Source: Pseudomonas orientalis
GTDB taxonomy: Bacteria > Pseudomonadota > Gammaproteobacteria > Pseudomonadales > Pseudomonadaceae
DNA: 64,000 bases
Direction: 5' to 3'
NCBI RefSeq assembly: GCF_001439815.1
Contig: NZ_JYLM01000009.1
Span: 227,527-291,526, forward strand
The notes beneath the pieces were generated by a model, which worked only from the letters and a program-made list of their open reading frames with translations, had not been told where the DNA came from and ran no database searches. The translations under genes and the position numbers were made by a program. This document shows, in pieces, positions 52,498 to 62,530 of this stretch (its first letter is position 1; each line of letters starts with the position of its first letter).

Positions 52498-53913
52498 TCA
52501 CTTGCTGCTGGCCACCACCGTGTCCGGCTGCCAGCCGCCACCCAACGCCTTGTAGATCGCCACTATCCCGCGATACAGATCCACTTCGGCCTGGGCCTGG
52601 GCGTCTTCGGCGGCCAGGCGTTCGCGCTGTGCGTCGAGCAGCACCAGGAAGTCCACGGTGCCTTCGCGGTAGCGGATCGCGGCGAGGTCGGCGGCGGCGC
52701 GGCTGGATTCGCTTTGGCGGATCAGCGAGACCAGGCGTTGCTGGCGCTTGCCGTAGTCGCTGAAGGCGTTCTCGGATTCTTCCAGGGCCAACAGCACTTG
52801 CTGTTCATAGGTTGCCAGGGCGCCGTCGGCCTCGGCATTCGCACCGCGCAAACGCGCACGCACGCTGCCCAGATCAAACGCGGCCCAGGTAATGCTCGGG
52901 CCCAGGGACCAGGCATTCGCCGCAGCCGAGCCAATCTGCGAGCCGCGCCCGGCGGTGAAGCCGAGGAAGCCACTGAGGCTGACCCGTGGGAACAGGTCGG
53001 CCTTGGCCACGCCAATCCGCGCGGTGGCGGCGGCCAGTTTGCGTTCGGCGCTGAGGATGTCCGGGCGTCGTTGCAGCAGTTGCCCCGGATCGCCAATCGG
53101 CAATGCCTTGGCAATCGCCGGCAGGTCTTTGGGGCTCAGGTCCACGCTCAGTTTGTCCGGGCGCTGGCCGAGGAGGGTGGCGATGCGGTTACGCTCGCGC
53201 ACTTGTTCGGCCTGCAGTTGCGGCACGCTGGCTTCCACCGCCGCCAGGCGCGCATCGGCACGTTCCACGTCGAGCTGATCACCCACACCGGCATCGCGCA
53301 GGCTCACGGTGATGCTGCGCGAATCCTGCTGGTTCTTCAGGTTGTCCAGGGCGATGCGTTCTCGCAGCTGCGCGCCGCGCAGTTGGCCGTAGGCATCCAC
53401 CAGTTCGGCAATCATGGTGACTTGCAGTTGGTACAGGTCGGCTTCGGCCACTTGCTGGTCGGCGTCGCTGGCTTCCAGGTTGCGGCGGATGCGCCCGAAC
53501 AGGTCCACTTCCCAGGCCATGTCCAGGCCCAGGTCGTAGCGCTCGCTGTTGACACGCTTGGTGGTCTGCCCTGGAATCTGGCCTTTACCCACATCGCTGC
53601 TGGCGCGGGAGGTGACCACCGGCATGATGTCGTTGGCCGCATCGTCACGGATGGCCCGTGCCGCCCGCAGGCGGGCGAAGGCTACGCGCAGATCGCGGTT
53701 GCCGCTCAATGACTGGGTCACCAGCTGGTTAAGCGTCGGGTCCTCGAACTGCTGCCACCAGATGCCTTCGTATTTGGCGTGGTCGTAGCTTTTGGTGTCG
53801 GCGGCGGCCGTGATATTGGCCGCCTCCAGCTGTTGGGTCTTGTAGTCCGGGCCTACGGCACAGGCGGCGAGCGCCAGGACCAGCAGGCTCGGCAGGAATA
53901 TTTTCACACTCAT
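52498..53913 (-). CDS. Outer-membrane efflux lipoprotein, OprN/OprM type
   Basis: A 471-residue TolC-like outer-membrane channel. It begins with a lipoprotein signal ending in LALAAC (about residue 18) and contains two internally repeated outer-membrane efflux domains, with RAARAIRDDAANDIMPVVTS, WEVDLFGRIRRNLEAS, RRPDILSAERKLAAATARIG and LGPSITWAAFDLGSVRARL. It is the last gene of the operon, and its ATG overlaps the pump gene stop by four bases. Size and pairing match OprN. Confidence 0.92.
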   Translation of the reverse strand: MSVKIFLPSLLVLALAACAVGPDYKTQQLEAANITAAADTKSYDHAKYEGIWWQQFEDPTLNQLVTQSLSGNRDLRVAFARLRAARAIRDDAANDIMPVVTSRASSDVGKGQIPGQTTKRVNSERYDLGLDMAWEVDLFGRIRRNLEASDADQQVAEADLYQLQVTMIAELVDAYGQLRGAQLRERIALDNLKNQQDSRSITVSLRDAGVGDQLDVERADARLAAVEASVPQLQAEQVRERNRIATLLGQRPDKLSVDLSPKDLPAIAKALPIGDPGQLLQRRPDILSAERKLAAATARIGVAKADLFPRVSLSGFLGFTAGRGSQIGSAAANAWSLGPSITWAAFDLGSVRARLRGANAEADGALATYEQQVLLALEESENAFSDYGKRQQRLVSLIRQSESSRAAADLAAIRYREGTVDFLVLLDAQRERLAAEDAQAQAEVDLYRGIVAIYKALGGGWQPDTVVASSK

Positions 53914-56900
53914 TGCTGTGTCTCCAGCTTCAGGGCCTTGGCCGCTTTGCGCGCTTGCTGGCGCTCCACATAGCGCCGGATCAGTACGTAGAACACCGGC
54001 GTCAGCAACAGACCGAAGAAGGTCACCCCGATCATCCCGGAGAACACCGCCACGCCCATGGCATGGCGCATCTCGGCACCGGCACCGCTGGACAGCACCA
54101 GCGGCACCACACCCATGATGAACGCGAACGAGGTCATCAGGATCGGCCGCAGACGCAAGCGGCAGGCTTCCAGTACCGCAGCCAGCGGGTCGAGGCCTTC
54201 CTGCTGTTTATCCTTGGCGAACTCGACGATCAGGATCGCGTTCTTGCAGGCCAGGCCCACCAGTACGATCAGGCCGATCTGGGTGAAGATGTTGTTGTCG
54301 CCGCCCGAGATGATCACCCCAGTGATGGCCGACAGCAGCGTCATCGGTACGATCAGGATCACCGCCAGCGGCAGGCTCCAGCTTTCGTATTGGGCGGCCA
54401 GTACCAGGAACGCCAGCAGCACGCAGAGCGGGAACACGAACAGCGCGGTATTGCCCGAGAGGATTTGCTGATAGGTCAGGTCGGTCCACTCATAGGTCAT
54501 GCCGTTGGGCAGTTCATCTTTCAACAGCTTTTCAATGGCTATCTGGGCCTGGCCGGAGCTGTAGCCCGGTGCGGCGTTGCCGTTGATTTCAGCGGTGATA
54601 AAACCGTTGTAGTGCATTACGCGGTCGGGGCCCGAGGTGTCGCTGACCTTGATGAAGGTCGCCAGCGGGATCATCTCGCCCTTGTTGTTACGCACTTTCA
54701 ACTGGCCGATCTGGTCGGCGTCCTGGCGGAACTGTTGCTCGGCCTGCACGTTGACCTGGTAGGTGCGTCCGAAGCGGTTGAAGTCGTTGGCATACAACGA
54801 GCCCAGGTAGACCTGCAGCGTGTCGAAGATGTCGCTGATCGCCACGCCATGGGTCTTGGCCTTTTCACGGTCGATGGCCGCGTCGACTTGCGGCACGTTC
54901 ACCGTGTAGCTGGTGAACAGGCCGAACAGCTCGGGCACGTTGTGGCTCTTGGCGATGACGTTCTGCACTTCTTTGTACAGCTCGTCATAGCCGAGGTTGC
55001 CACGGTCTTCGATCTGCAGGCGGAACCCGCCGATGGTGCCCAGGCCTTGTACCGGCGGCGGCGGAAAGATCGCCATGTAGGCTTCTTCGATATTGGCGTA
55101 TTGGCCGTTCAGTGCACCGGCAATCGCACCGGCGGACATGCTCGCGTCCTTGCGCTCGTCGAAGGGTTTCAAGGTCACGAACACGATGCCGCTGTTGGGG
55201 CTGTTGGTGAAACCGTTGATCGACAGGCCGGGGAAGGCAATCGCGGCTTCCACACCGGGTTGCTTCAGGGCGATTTCCGACATGCGCTTCATCACGCTTT
55301 CGGTGCGGTCCAGGCTCGCAGCGTCAGGCAATTGGGCGAAGGCCACCAGGTATTGCTTGTCCTGGGCCGGCACGAAACCGGTCGGGGTGTGGGCAAAGCC
55401 GAAGAACGTCAGCACCATCAGGCCGGCGTAGACGAACAGGGCAATGCCGCTACCGCGAATCACCCGGCGTACGGTCCCCACGTAGCCATGGCTGGCCTTT
55501 TCGAAAAATCGGTTGAACGGACGGAACAACCAGCCACCGAAAATCTTGTCGAGGAACCGGGAGAAACGATCCTTCGGCGCATCGTGGGCACGCAGCAGCA
55601 CGGCGGCCAGGGCAGGGGACAGCGTCAGCGAGTTGAACGCCGAGATCACCGTGGAGATGGCAATGGTCAAGGCGAACTGTTTGTAGAACTGTCCGGTCAA
55701 GCCGCTGATGAAGGCGGCCGGGATGAACACCGCGCACAGCACCAGCGCCGTGGCGATGATCGGGCCAGTCACTTCGCTCATGGCCTTTTCAGTGGCCGGG
55801 AACGGCTCCAGCCCCAATTCGATATTGCGCTCGACGTTCTCCACCACCACGATGGCGTCGTCCACCACGATGCCGATGGCGAGTACCAGGCCGAACAAGG
55901 ACAGCGCGTTGAGCGAGAAGCCGAACAGGTGCATCACCGCAAACGTACCGATCAAGGAGACCGGCACCGCCACCAGGGGAATGATCGAGGCGCGCCAGGT
56001 CTGCAGGAACAGGATCACCACCAGCACCACCAGGATCAGTGCTTCGAACAGCGTGTGCACCACCGCTTCGATGGAACCGCGTACAAAGATGGTCGGGTCA
56101 TAGGCGATGCGGTAGTCCATCCCCGCCGGAAAGCTCTTTTTCAGCTCGGCCATTTTGGCGCGCACATCGTTGGAGATGTCGATGGCGTTGGAGCCGGGAC
56201 GCTGGAAGATCGGAATCGCCACGGCCGGTTGGTTATCGATCAACGAGCGCAGCGCGTATTGGCTGGAGCCCAGCTCGACGCGGGCGATGTCCTTGAGGCG
56301 CGTGATTTCACCGTTGGCGCCGGCGCGAATCACGATGTTCTCGAACTCTTCTTCGGTGACCAGGCGGCCCTGGGTATTGACCGACAACTGGAAGCTGGTG
56401 TCACTCGGCGCAGGCTGGGCGCCCAGGGCACCGGCGGCCACCTGACGGTTCTGCTCGCGGATCGCCGTGACCACATCGGTCGCGGTCAGGTTGCGCGAAG
56501 CGGTCTTGTTCGGGTCGAGCCACACGCGCAGGGAATAGTCGCCCATGCCGAACAACTGCACGTCGCCGACGCCGCCCAGGCGGGCCAGCTCATCCTTGAT
56601 ATTGAGGATCGCGTAGTTGGACAGATACAGCATGTCGTAACGCTGATCCGGGGAGGTCAAGTGCACCACCATGGTCAGGTCGGGGGAGGCCTTGTCCACG
56701 GTGATACCGATGCGGGTCACTTCCTCGGGCAGTTTTGGCTGAGTCCGCGTCACGCGGTTTTGCACCTGCACCTGCGCGTTGTCAAGGTCAGTGCCCAGGG
56801 CGAAGGTGATGGTCAGGGTCAGCTTGCCGTCGGCAGTGGATTGCGAGGACATGTACAGCATGTTCTCGACGCCGGTGATGGCCTGCTCCAGCGGCGCGGC

Positions 56901-57089
56901 CACGGTTTCGCCGATGACTTTGGGGTTGGCGCCGGGGAAGTTGGCGCGTACCACCACGGTCGGCGGCACCACTTCCGGGTATTCACTGATCGGCAGTTGG
57001 AACAGCGAGATTGCGCCGGCGATCAGGATCAACAGCGACAGCACCGCTGCGAAGATCGGCCGCGAAATGAAGAACTTGGAAAAATTCAT
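53910..57089 (-). CDS. RND multidrug efflux pump, MexF type
   Basis: A 1059-residue hydrophobe/amphiphile-efflux RND transporter with twelve membrane segments and two large periplasmic loops. Typical motifs include SKFFISRPIFAAVLSLLILI at the N-terminus, GIVVDDAIVVVENVERNIE with the proton-relay Asp pair in segment 4, and GLACKNAILIVEFAKD in segment 10. Length is within a few residues of P. aeruginosa MexF. It exports chloramphenicol, quinolones and related compounds in that species; whether the range is the same here is unknown. It is co-transcribed with the adaptor (15 bp upstream) and the outer-membrane gene. Confidence 0.94.
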   Translation of the reverse strand: MNFSKFFISRPIFAAVLSLLILIAGAISLFQLPISEYPEVVPPTVVVRANFPGANPKVIGETVAAPLEQAITGVENMLYMSSQSTADGKLTLTITFALGTDLDNAQVQVQNRVTRTQPKLPEEVTRIGITVDKASPDLTMVVHLTSPDQRYDMLYLSNYAILNIKDELARLGGVGDVQLFGMGDYSLRVWLDPNKTASRNLTATDVVTAIREQNRQVAAGALGAQPAPSDTSFQLSVNTQGRLVTEEEFENIVIRAGANGEITRLKDIARVELGSSQYALRSLIDNQPAVAIPIFQRPGSNAIDISNDVRAKMAELKKSFPAGMDYRIAYDPTIFVRGSIEAVVHTLFEALILVVLVVILFLQTWRASIIPLVAVPVSLIGTFAVMHLFGFSLNALSLFGLVLAIGIVVDDAIVVVENVERNIELGLEPFPATEKAMSEVTGPIIATALVLCAVFIPAAFISGLTGQFYKQFALTIAISTVISAFNSLTLSPALAAVLLRAHDAPKDRFSRFLDKIFGGWLFRPFNRFFEKASHGYVGTVRRVIRGSGIALFVYAGLMVLTFFGFAHTPTGFVPAQDKQYLVAFAQLPDAASLDRTESVMKRMSEIALKQPGVEAAIAFPGLSINGFTNSPNSGIVFVTLKPFDERKDASMSAGAIAGALNGQYANIEEAYMAIFPPPPVQGLGTIGGFRLQIEDRGNLGYDELYKEVQNVIAKSHNVPELFGLFTSYTVNVPQVDAAIDREKAKTHGVAISDIFDTLQVYLGSLYANDFNRFGRTYQVNVQAEQQFRQDADQIGQLKVRNNKGEMIPLATFIKVSDTSGPDRVMHYNGFITAEINGNAAPGYSSGQAQIAIEKLLKDELPNGMTYEWTDLTYQQILSGNTALFVFPLCVLLAFLVLAAQYESWSLPLAVILIVPMTLLSAITGVIISGGDNNIFTQIGLIVLVGLACKNAILIVEFAKDKQQEGLDPLAAVLEACRLRLRPILMTSFAFIMGVVPLVLSSGAGAEMRHAMGVAVFSGMIGVTFFGLLLTPVFYVLIRRYVERQQARKAAKALKLETQQ

Positions 57090-57104
57090 CTTGAGTCGTA
57101 TCCC

Positions 57105-58346
57105 TTAACCGCGTGGAGTCGCGACGCTTGCGAGCTTGGGCGCGGGTTTTTCCGGCGCCACTTGCTCCAGGTTGCTGGCTTCAAGCGCTTGTCGTTGTTG
57201 GGCCAGGGCGGCGAGGGTTTCCTGGCTGGCCATCGGAATGGTTTCCGGCGCCACCGGCGAGCCCGGGCGCACGCGCTGCAGGCCCTTGACGATAATGGTG
57301 TCGTCCTTGTTCAAGCCGCTGCGCACGATGCGCAAGCCTTCGATCTTCGGGCCCAGTTCCACGGCGCGATAGGCCGGCTTGTCGCCTTCCATCACCAGCA
57401 CGAACTTCTTGCCCAGGTCGGTGCCCACGGCTTCGTCGTTGATCAGCACGGCGGAGTAGGTGCCGCTGCCTACCAGTTTCAGGCGTGCATACAGGCCAGG
57501 GGTGTATTCGCCCTTGCTGTTGTCGAACACCGCGCGGCCACGGATGGTGCCGGTGGCCGGGTTGACCTGGTTGTCGACGAAGTTCATCTGGCCCAGGTGC
57601 GGGTTGCCGGTTTCGTTCGACAGGCCCAGGTACACCGGCGTGGTCGCGCCGCGACGGCCTTGGCGGGCCAACTCGGTGTACTTGAGGAACACACGCTCAT
57701 CGGCATCGAAGTAGGCGTAGACCTTGTCGGTGGAGACCACGCTGGTCAGCGCGGTGGTATCGGCGGTCACCAGGTTGCCGGCGGTGATTTCGGCACGGCT
57801 GACGCGGCCGCTGATGGGCGATGTCACGCGGGTAAAACTCAGGTTCAACTTGGCCAGGTCCAACTGCGCCTGGATCCCGGCCATGGCGGCACGGGCTTCC
57901 TGGGCGGCGGTGGCGCGCGAGTCGGCCAGCTCGGCGGAGATCGCATTGCTCTGGCGCAGGCGTTCGCCGCGCTGTGCTTCGTTTTCGCTGCGGGTGGCGG
58001 CGGCCTTGGTCTGAGCAAGCTGCGCTTCAAGGCGGCGCACTTCGGCCTGGAACGGGCGCGGGTCGATCTGGAACAGCAGGTCGCCTTTCTTGACCAAAGC
58101 GCCTTCGGTGAAAGCGACTTGGTCAATCTGGCCAGAAACCCGCGGACGAATCTGTACGGTTTCCGGAGCTTCCAGGCGCCCGGTGAATTCATCCCACTCG
58201 TTGACCGGTTGCTCCAGCACCTTGGCCACGCTGACTTTGGCAGCAGGCATGGCGGCCGCTTGTTCCGGGGTTTTACCGCACGCGCTCATCACCACCACGG
58301 CCAATATCGCCAGGGGCAAGCGCAAATGTTTGAGTGACTGTTCCAT
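57105..58346 (-). CDS. RND efflux membrane-fusion adaptor, MexE type
   Basis: A 413-residue periplasmic adaptor. The signal sequence ends at a lipobox (LAVVVMSACGKTPEQ). The biotinyl-lipoyl part (VRPRVSGQ-like IRPRVSGQIDQVAFTEGALV and FQIDPRPFQAEVRRLEAQL) and the beta-barrel domains follow (NETGNPHLGQMNFVDNQV). The MEQSLKHLRLPL N-terminus matches MexE, which supports 58346; ATG at 58355 is also possible. It is the first gene of the efflux operon; mexT-like and mexS-like genes are not beside it. Confidence 0.92.
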   Translation of the reverse strand: MEQSLKHLRLPLAILAVVVMSACGKTPEQAAAMPAAKVSVAKVLEQPVNEWDEFTGRLEAPETVQIRPRVSGQIDQVAFTEGALVKKGDLLFQIDPRPFQAEVRRLEAQLAQTKAAATRSENEAQRGERLRQSNAISAELADSRATAAQEARAAMAGIQAQLDLAKLNLSFTRVTSPISGRVSRAEITAGNLVTADTTALTSVVSTDKVYAYFDADERVFLKYTELARQGRRGATTPVYLGLSNETGNPHLGQMNFVDNQVNPATGTIRGRAVFDNSKGEYTPGLYARLKLVGSGTYSAVLINDEAVGTDLGKKFVLVMEGDKPAYRAVELGPKIEGLRIVRSGLNKDDTIIVKGLQRVRPGSPVAPETIPMASQETLAALAQQRQALEASNLEQVAPEKPAPKLASVATPRG

Positions 58347-58440
58347 GAGGTGCATCCGCCAATGTATTTGAGATGGGCGGATCATGCGCGGGGAGGCGGT
58401 ATGTCACGAATCGAATGAAGCAAAGGTAACTATCATTCGG

Positions 58441-58457
58441 AATGATATAAGCGGCGC
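58441..58457. promoter_or_regulatory. Inverted repeat upstream of the efflux operon
   Basis: TATCATT-CGG-AATGATA is a perfect 7-bp inverted repeat about 95 bp before the adaptor start, in the promoter position. It could be a regulator site; it does not match the published MexT nod-box spacing well. The rest of the 238-bp gap shows a TTGTCCC/GGGACAA hairpin near 58554-58580 without a T-run. Confidence 0.5.
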
Positions 58458-58584
58458 GGACAGCCCCCTAGTCTGCAGCTTTAGTTAGGGAGCTATCAAT
58501 TTGGTTGATGGCAAAACACTGTTGTTGCTGACGTGTTTAAACTCACCGGTGTTGTCCCTGCCACGCAGGCCGGGACAATCGGCT

Positions 58585-59877
58585 TCACGGCTGAGGCTGA
58601 GCGGGCTCACCGCTCAATGCATCGACCATGGGTGGGTGTTCCTGCACCGCCTGGCGCAGATCCTCGGTGACCCGCAGTTCAGCGCCAGTCGGCGAGAACG
58701 TTGCCGCTGCCGCAAACGGCGCGGGATTGGCCGGGACGGGACGCTTGCCGCGGCGCCACAGGAAGAAGGTGACCATGCACAGATTCACCAGCGCAAATAC
58801 CCAGAACAGGCCGTTGGCGCCGAACGAATTCATCACCGGCGAGATCATCATCGGGCTGATGGCCGAGCCCAGCGAGTTGATCAGCAACAGGCCCTGGATC
58901 ATCGGCACCAGCGCGTCGGCAGGGGCGCGGTCGGCGGCATGGCTGACGGCGACCGGGTACAGTGCGAACACCGCGCCGCCGAGCAGGAACAGCAGCGCCG
59001 CCAGCAGCATCGAAGACAGGGGCAGCAGTACGATCAGCAGTGACAACGCGCTGCATGCCACCGCCAGAATGGTCAGTACCTGCAAGCGATCCTTGTGATC
59101 GGACCAGCGACCGACCGGGTATTGCAGGAGCATGGCGCCGAGGATCGTCCAGGCCATCATGCTGCCGACTTCGCCGACATTCAGGCCGGCGCGTTGCAGG
59201 TACAGCGGCAGCAAGGTGTAGATCGCCGCAATGCTGACCCCCGAGCCGAAACAGCCGACCAGCCCGGTCGGCGTCACGCCCAGCAGTTGCCGTGGCTTGA
59301 GCGGCTCAACCTGATCCAGCAAGGGCGATACCCGTGGCAGGATCACAATCGGCAGCACCGACAACGAGGCGAGCATGCCGGCCACCATGAACGGTGCGCT
59401 CTCGCTCAGGCCGGCGATTCTGCCCAGCGCCGCCTGGCCCAGCACGCCTGCGCCATACAAAACGATCATGTACAGCGCGAGCAAACGCCCGCGAATCTTG
59501 GCATCGCCGGCCAGCAGCAACCAGCTTTCGATCACCAGAAACACCCCGACCGTGGCCCAGCCGTTGACCAGGCGCAGCGCGAACCAGCCCCAGGTGTCGT
59601 AGAACAGGCCCTGGAGCAGGATGGTCACCGCGATCAACGAGGCAAAGCTGCCGTAGGCGCGGATATGCCCGATGCGCAGAATCAGCCGGTCATTGAAGAC
59701 GGCGCCCAGCGTCAGGCCGATGAAATAGGCCGATGACACGATCCCGATCATCGTGGCCGATGCGCCAGCCGCGTCGAGTCGAAGGGTGGTCAGGGATGAA
59801 AGAAAGCCGTTGCCCAGCGCAACAATGAACAGCCCCAGCAGGGGCGCCAGCGCCATGGCCAGCAAACGCGCAGACAT
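58585..59877 (-). CDS. MFS transporter, YcaD-like
   Basis: A twelve-segment transporter of about 430 residues, similar over its length to E. coli YcaD: GIVSSAYFIGLTLGAVFNDR, FALRLVNGWATVGVFLVIES, GDAKIRGRLLALYMIVLYGA and GVLGQAALGRI. The ATG at 59877 has GAGG upstream; a start at 59961 would add 28 unrelated residues. The substrate of the family is unknown. It is on the same strand as the efflux operon but separated by about 240 bp with a probable promoter, so it is most likely independent. Confidence 0.85.
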   Translation of the reverse strand: MSARLLAMALAPLLGLFIVALGNGFLSSLTTLRLDAAGASATMIGIVSSAYFIGLTLGAVFNDRLILRIGHIRAYGSFASLIAVTILLQGLFYDTWGWFALRLVNGWATVGVFLVIESWLLLAGDAKIRGRLLALYMIVLYGAGVLGQAALGRIAGLSESAPFMVAGMLASLSVLPIVILPRVSPLLDQVEPLKPRQLLGVTPTGLVGCFGSGVSIAAIYTLLPLYLQRAGLNVGEVGSMMAWTILGAMLLQYPVGRWSDHKDRLQVLTILAVACSALSLLIVLLPLSSMLLAALLFLLGGAVFALYPVAVSHAADRAPADALVPMIQGLLLINSLGSAISPMMISPVMNSFGANGLFWVFALVNLCMVTFFLWRRGKRPVPANPAPFAAAATFSPTGAELRVTEDLRQAVQEHPPMVDALSGEPAQPQP

Positions 59878-60202
59878 AAAGACCTCAAGAAAATCGGACA
59901 GCGAAACAGGCGCTCGCCTGGAAGCGAGCGCGGATTCTACGGCGTGTACGGGATTTTCCAAGGGCTGTCTGCTGCGACGTTAGGCCGCAGGCGCAGCGGG
60001 GTTGATCACATAACAAAAGGTCCTCGTCTATGGCCCTTTCTGGCCGTGTTGCCGGTGATAGCCAGGAACGGGCTGAAAATTTGCGGGTTGATCATTCCAA
60101 TGAAATTTTTCAGGATGGAATGCAGACTCAGGCTTACACTCAGGTGACAGCCAAGACGTCGATGGCAGACGCGTATCAGCACAGGTGCACAGAGGACGAA
60201 GT

Positions 60203-62005
60203 ATGTTGAAGGTGGAGGGGGTGCCCAAAGACATAGGGGTACCGAGTGAGTACGAGAGCCTGATCGCCATGGGGACCCACGCGCTCAATGCCATTCCGGG
60301 GGCCATTTATCTTTGCGACCGCGAAGGGTGGCTCGTCAGGTTCAACAGCGAGGCGGTCAATCTGTGGGGAAGAACACCTGCCCTGGGTGAGCATGGCGAC
60401 CGCTTTTGCGGCTCTTATCGGCTCTACACCACAGGCGGCACGCCGTTAGCCGTTGACGAATGCCCGATGGCCTCCACGCTCAAGGCGGGCCTGTGGGCGC
60501 GTAACCAGGAAGTCTTGATTGAGCGCCCGGATGGCTCGCGGTTCGTGGCGCTGATGAATATCCGCACGCTCAGAGACCAGCACGGAGAAATCCAGGGCGC
60601 GATCAATTGCTTTCAGGACGTCTCGCTGCACCACGCCATCGCCGAAGAGTTGCGACGCAAGAGCTCCGATCTCGAAGACTTTTTCGAAAACAGCGCCGTG
60701 GGCCTGCATATCGTCAGCGGCGAGGGCATTATCCTGCGGGCCAACAAAGCGGAGTTGGCGCTGCTGGGCTATTGCGCAGACGAGTACATCGGTCGTCACA
60801 TCAACGAATTTCATGTGGATGAGCCGGTTATCGGCGACATCCTCAACAAGCTCGGCAGCGGTGATTGCCTCAACAGTTACCCGGCGCGTCTGCGCGCCAG
60901 GGACGGCAGCATCAAACACGTAGCGATCACCTCCAATGGGCGATTTGAGGACGGCAAATTCTTCAACACGCGTTGCTTCACTATTGATGTGACCCGCGTG
61001 CATGCCGCCGAAACCGAGCGCCAGGAGAGCGAGCGGCACATGCGCAATCTGCTGGAGGCGCTGCCGGCGGCCGTCTACACCACCGACGCCGAGGGGCGCA
61101 TCACGTTCTATAACCGTGCGGCAGTCGAGTTGTCGGGGCGCACGCCGCAATTGGGCGACCAGTGGTGCGTCACCTGGAAACTGTTCAACACCGATGGCTC
61201 CTATCTGCCTCACGACCAGTGCCCGATGGCCGTGGCGCTCAAGGAAAACCGGTCCATACGGGGCGTCGAGGCGATTGCGGAGCGTCCGGATGGCACCCGC
61301 GTGCCCTTTGCGCCTTACCCGACCCCGCTGCACGATGGAAACGGAAACCTGATCGGCGCCATCAACATGCTCGTGGATATCACCGAGCGAAAGCAGGCGG
61401 AAGACCGGCAGAAAAACCTGATTGACGAGCTTAACCATCGGGTCAAGAACACCCTGGCGACGGTCCAGTCCCTGGCGGCGCAGACGGCGCGCAATGCGCT
61501 GGATGCCAAGGACGGGTATACCCGCTTCGAAGGCCGGCTGCTTGCGTTGTCGCGCGCCCACGACCTGCTGACGAAGCGGCATTGGGGGCTTACTCCGCTG
61601 GGCGTGCTGGCCCATGAGGTGTTGATGCCGGTATTGGGCGCCGAGCCCGGCCGCATCAGGATCACCGGTGATGCCATCGAGGTTGATACCCGCGTTGCCT
61701 TGAGCCTCACCATGACCCTCAATGAATTGGCAATCAACGCGCTTAAATATGGCGCGATGTTCACCGAGACGGGGACTCTGTCCGTGGACTGGAGCGTGCA
61801 ACCCCAGCCGAACGGAGCGCTGCTGACCCTGGACTGGCGCGAACAGGGCGGCCCCCCGGTGTCGACGCCTGCGCGCGAAGGGCTGGGCTCGCGGTTGATG
61901 AAGCGTTGCATCGAGCGCGATCTGGGCGGCTCTTTTGAACTCGATTTCGCCCCTGAGGGCGTTCACTGTCGCTTCTCGTTCATGGTCGCCGAGAACAAGG
62001 CATGA
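60203..62005 (+). CDS. HWE-family sensor histidine kinase with three PAS domains
   Basis: A soluble sensor kinase of 600 residues. Three PAS domains lie at about 25-140, 158-270 and 282-395; the first and third are alike and both contain a DECPMA/DQCPMA motif in a loop. The kinase core carries the phospho-accepting His412 in ELNHRVKNTLATVQSLAAQT and WRE at 545-547, the marks of the HWE family. The ATG follows GAGGACGA. The gene overlaps the response-regulator start by four bases. The signal is unknown; no membrane segment is present. Confidence 0.92.
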   Translation: MLKVEGVPKDIGVPSEYESLIAMGTHALNAIPGAIYLCDREGWLVRFNSEAVNLWGRTPALGEHGDRFCGSYRLYTTGGTPLAVDECPMASTLKAGLWARNQEVLIERPDGSRFVALMNIRTLRDQHGEIQGAINCFQDVSLHHAIAEELRRKSSDLEDFFENSAVGLHIVSGEGIILRANKAELALLGYCADEYIGRHINEFHVDEPVIGDILNKLGSGDCLNSYPARLRARDGSIKHVAITSNGRFEDGKFFNTRCFTIDVTRVHAAETERQESERHMRNLLEALPAAVYTTDAEGRITFYNRAAVELSGRTPQLGDQWCVTWKLFNTDGSYLPHDQCPMAVALKENRSIRGVEAIAERPDGTRVPFAPYPTPLHDGNGNLIGAINMLVDITERKQAEDRQKNLIDELNHRVKNTLATVQSLAAQTARNALDAKDGYTRFEGRLLALSRAHDLLTKRHWGLTPLGVLAHEVLMPVLGAEPGRIRITGDAIEVDTRVALSLTMTLNELAINALKYGAMFTETGTLSVDWSVQPQPNGALLTLDWREQGGPPVSTPAREGLGSRLMKRCIERDLGGSFELDFAPEGVHCRFSFMVAENKA

Positions 62006-62364
62006 CCGCGTTCACTGGGATCAGGGTGCTCCTGGTTGAAGACGAGGGCGCCATTGCGATGCTGATCGAGGAAATGCTCGAAGACCTGGGCTGCACGGTG
62101 GTCGCCTCCGTGGCCCACCTTGCGAAAGCGCTGCAAGTGGCCGATGTGGTGGAGGTAGACGTGGCGATCCTGGACGTGAACCTGGCGGGAGAGCGCGTTT
62201 TTCCGGCCGCCAGGATTCTGCGCTCACGCAATATTCCCTTTCTGTTCAGCACGGGCTATGGCGTCAGCGGCCTGCCCGAAGAGTTCGCCGACTGCCCGGT
62301 GCTGCATAAGCCATTTGCCGAGAGCGATCTTCTGCTGAAAGTTGCACTGACGCTCAAACGCTAG
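62002..62364 (+). CDS. Single-domain response regulator
   Basis: A 120-residue stand-alone receiver domain. The acidic pocket is Glu13 and Asp14 (LLVEDEG), the phospho-acceptor is Asp58 (AILDVNL), and the closing Lys lies in VLHKPFAESDLL. No output domain is attached, so it works as a phosphate relay, a sink, or by protein contact. It is translationally coupled (ATGA) with the HWE kinase, which is its obvious partner. Confidence 0.92.
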   Translation: MTAFTGIRVLLVEDEGAIAMLIEEMLEDLGCTVVASVAHLAKALQVADVVEVDVAILDVNLAGERVFPAARILRSRNIPFLFSTGYGVSGLPEEFADCPVLHKPFAESDLLLKVALTLKR

Positions 62365-62530
62365 GCGGTAAAAACCTGTGGCGGCCTGTCCCGGCTGAAA
62401 CCCAGCAAATTTTTTCCACTGCATCCCCTCCCGCAAAGCTTGCGTCCGGTCGAGCAAAGGCCCCGGCAGGCCTGCGCCTTGATAATCCCCGCATTCAACC
62501 CCACCGCAGCAACGAGCACCGCGTCCCGCC

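Noticed and set aside
53913..58337. A 1474-codon open frame opposite the efflux operon
   Set aside because: It is antisense to three complete efflux genes and its translation is His/Gln/Arg-rich low-complexity sequence typical of shadow frames.
60066..60090. GGAAC-N17-GTT resembling an EcfG general-stress promoter ahead of the HWE kinase
   Set aside because: EcfG systems belong to alphaproteobacteria; no PhyR/NepR/EcfG gene is present and the match is short enough to be chance.
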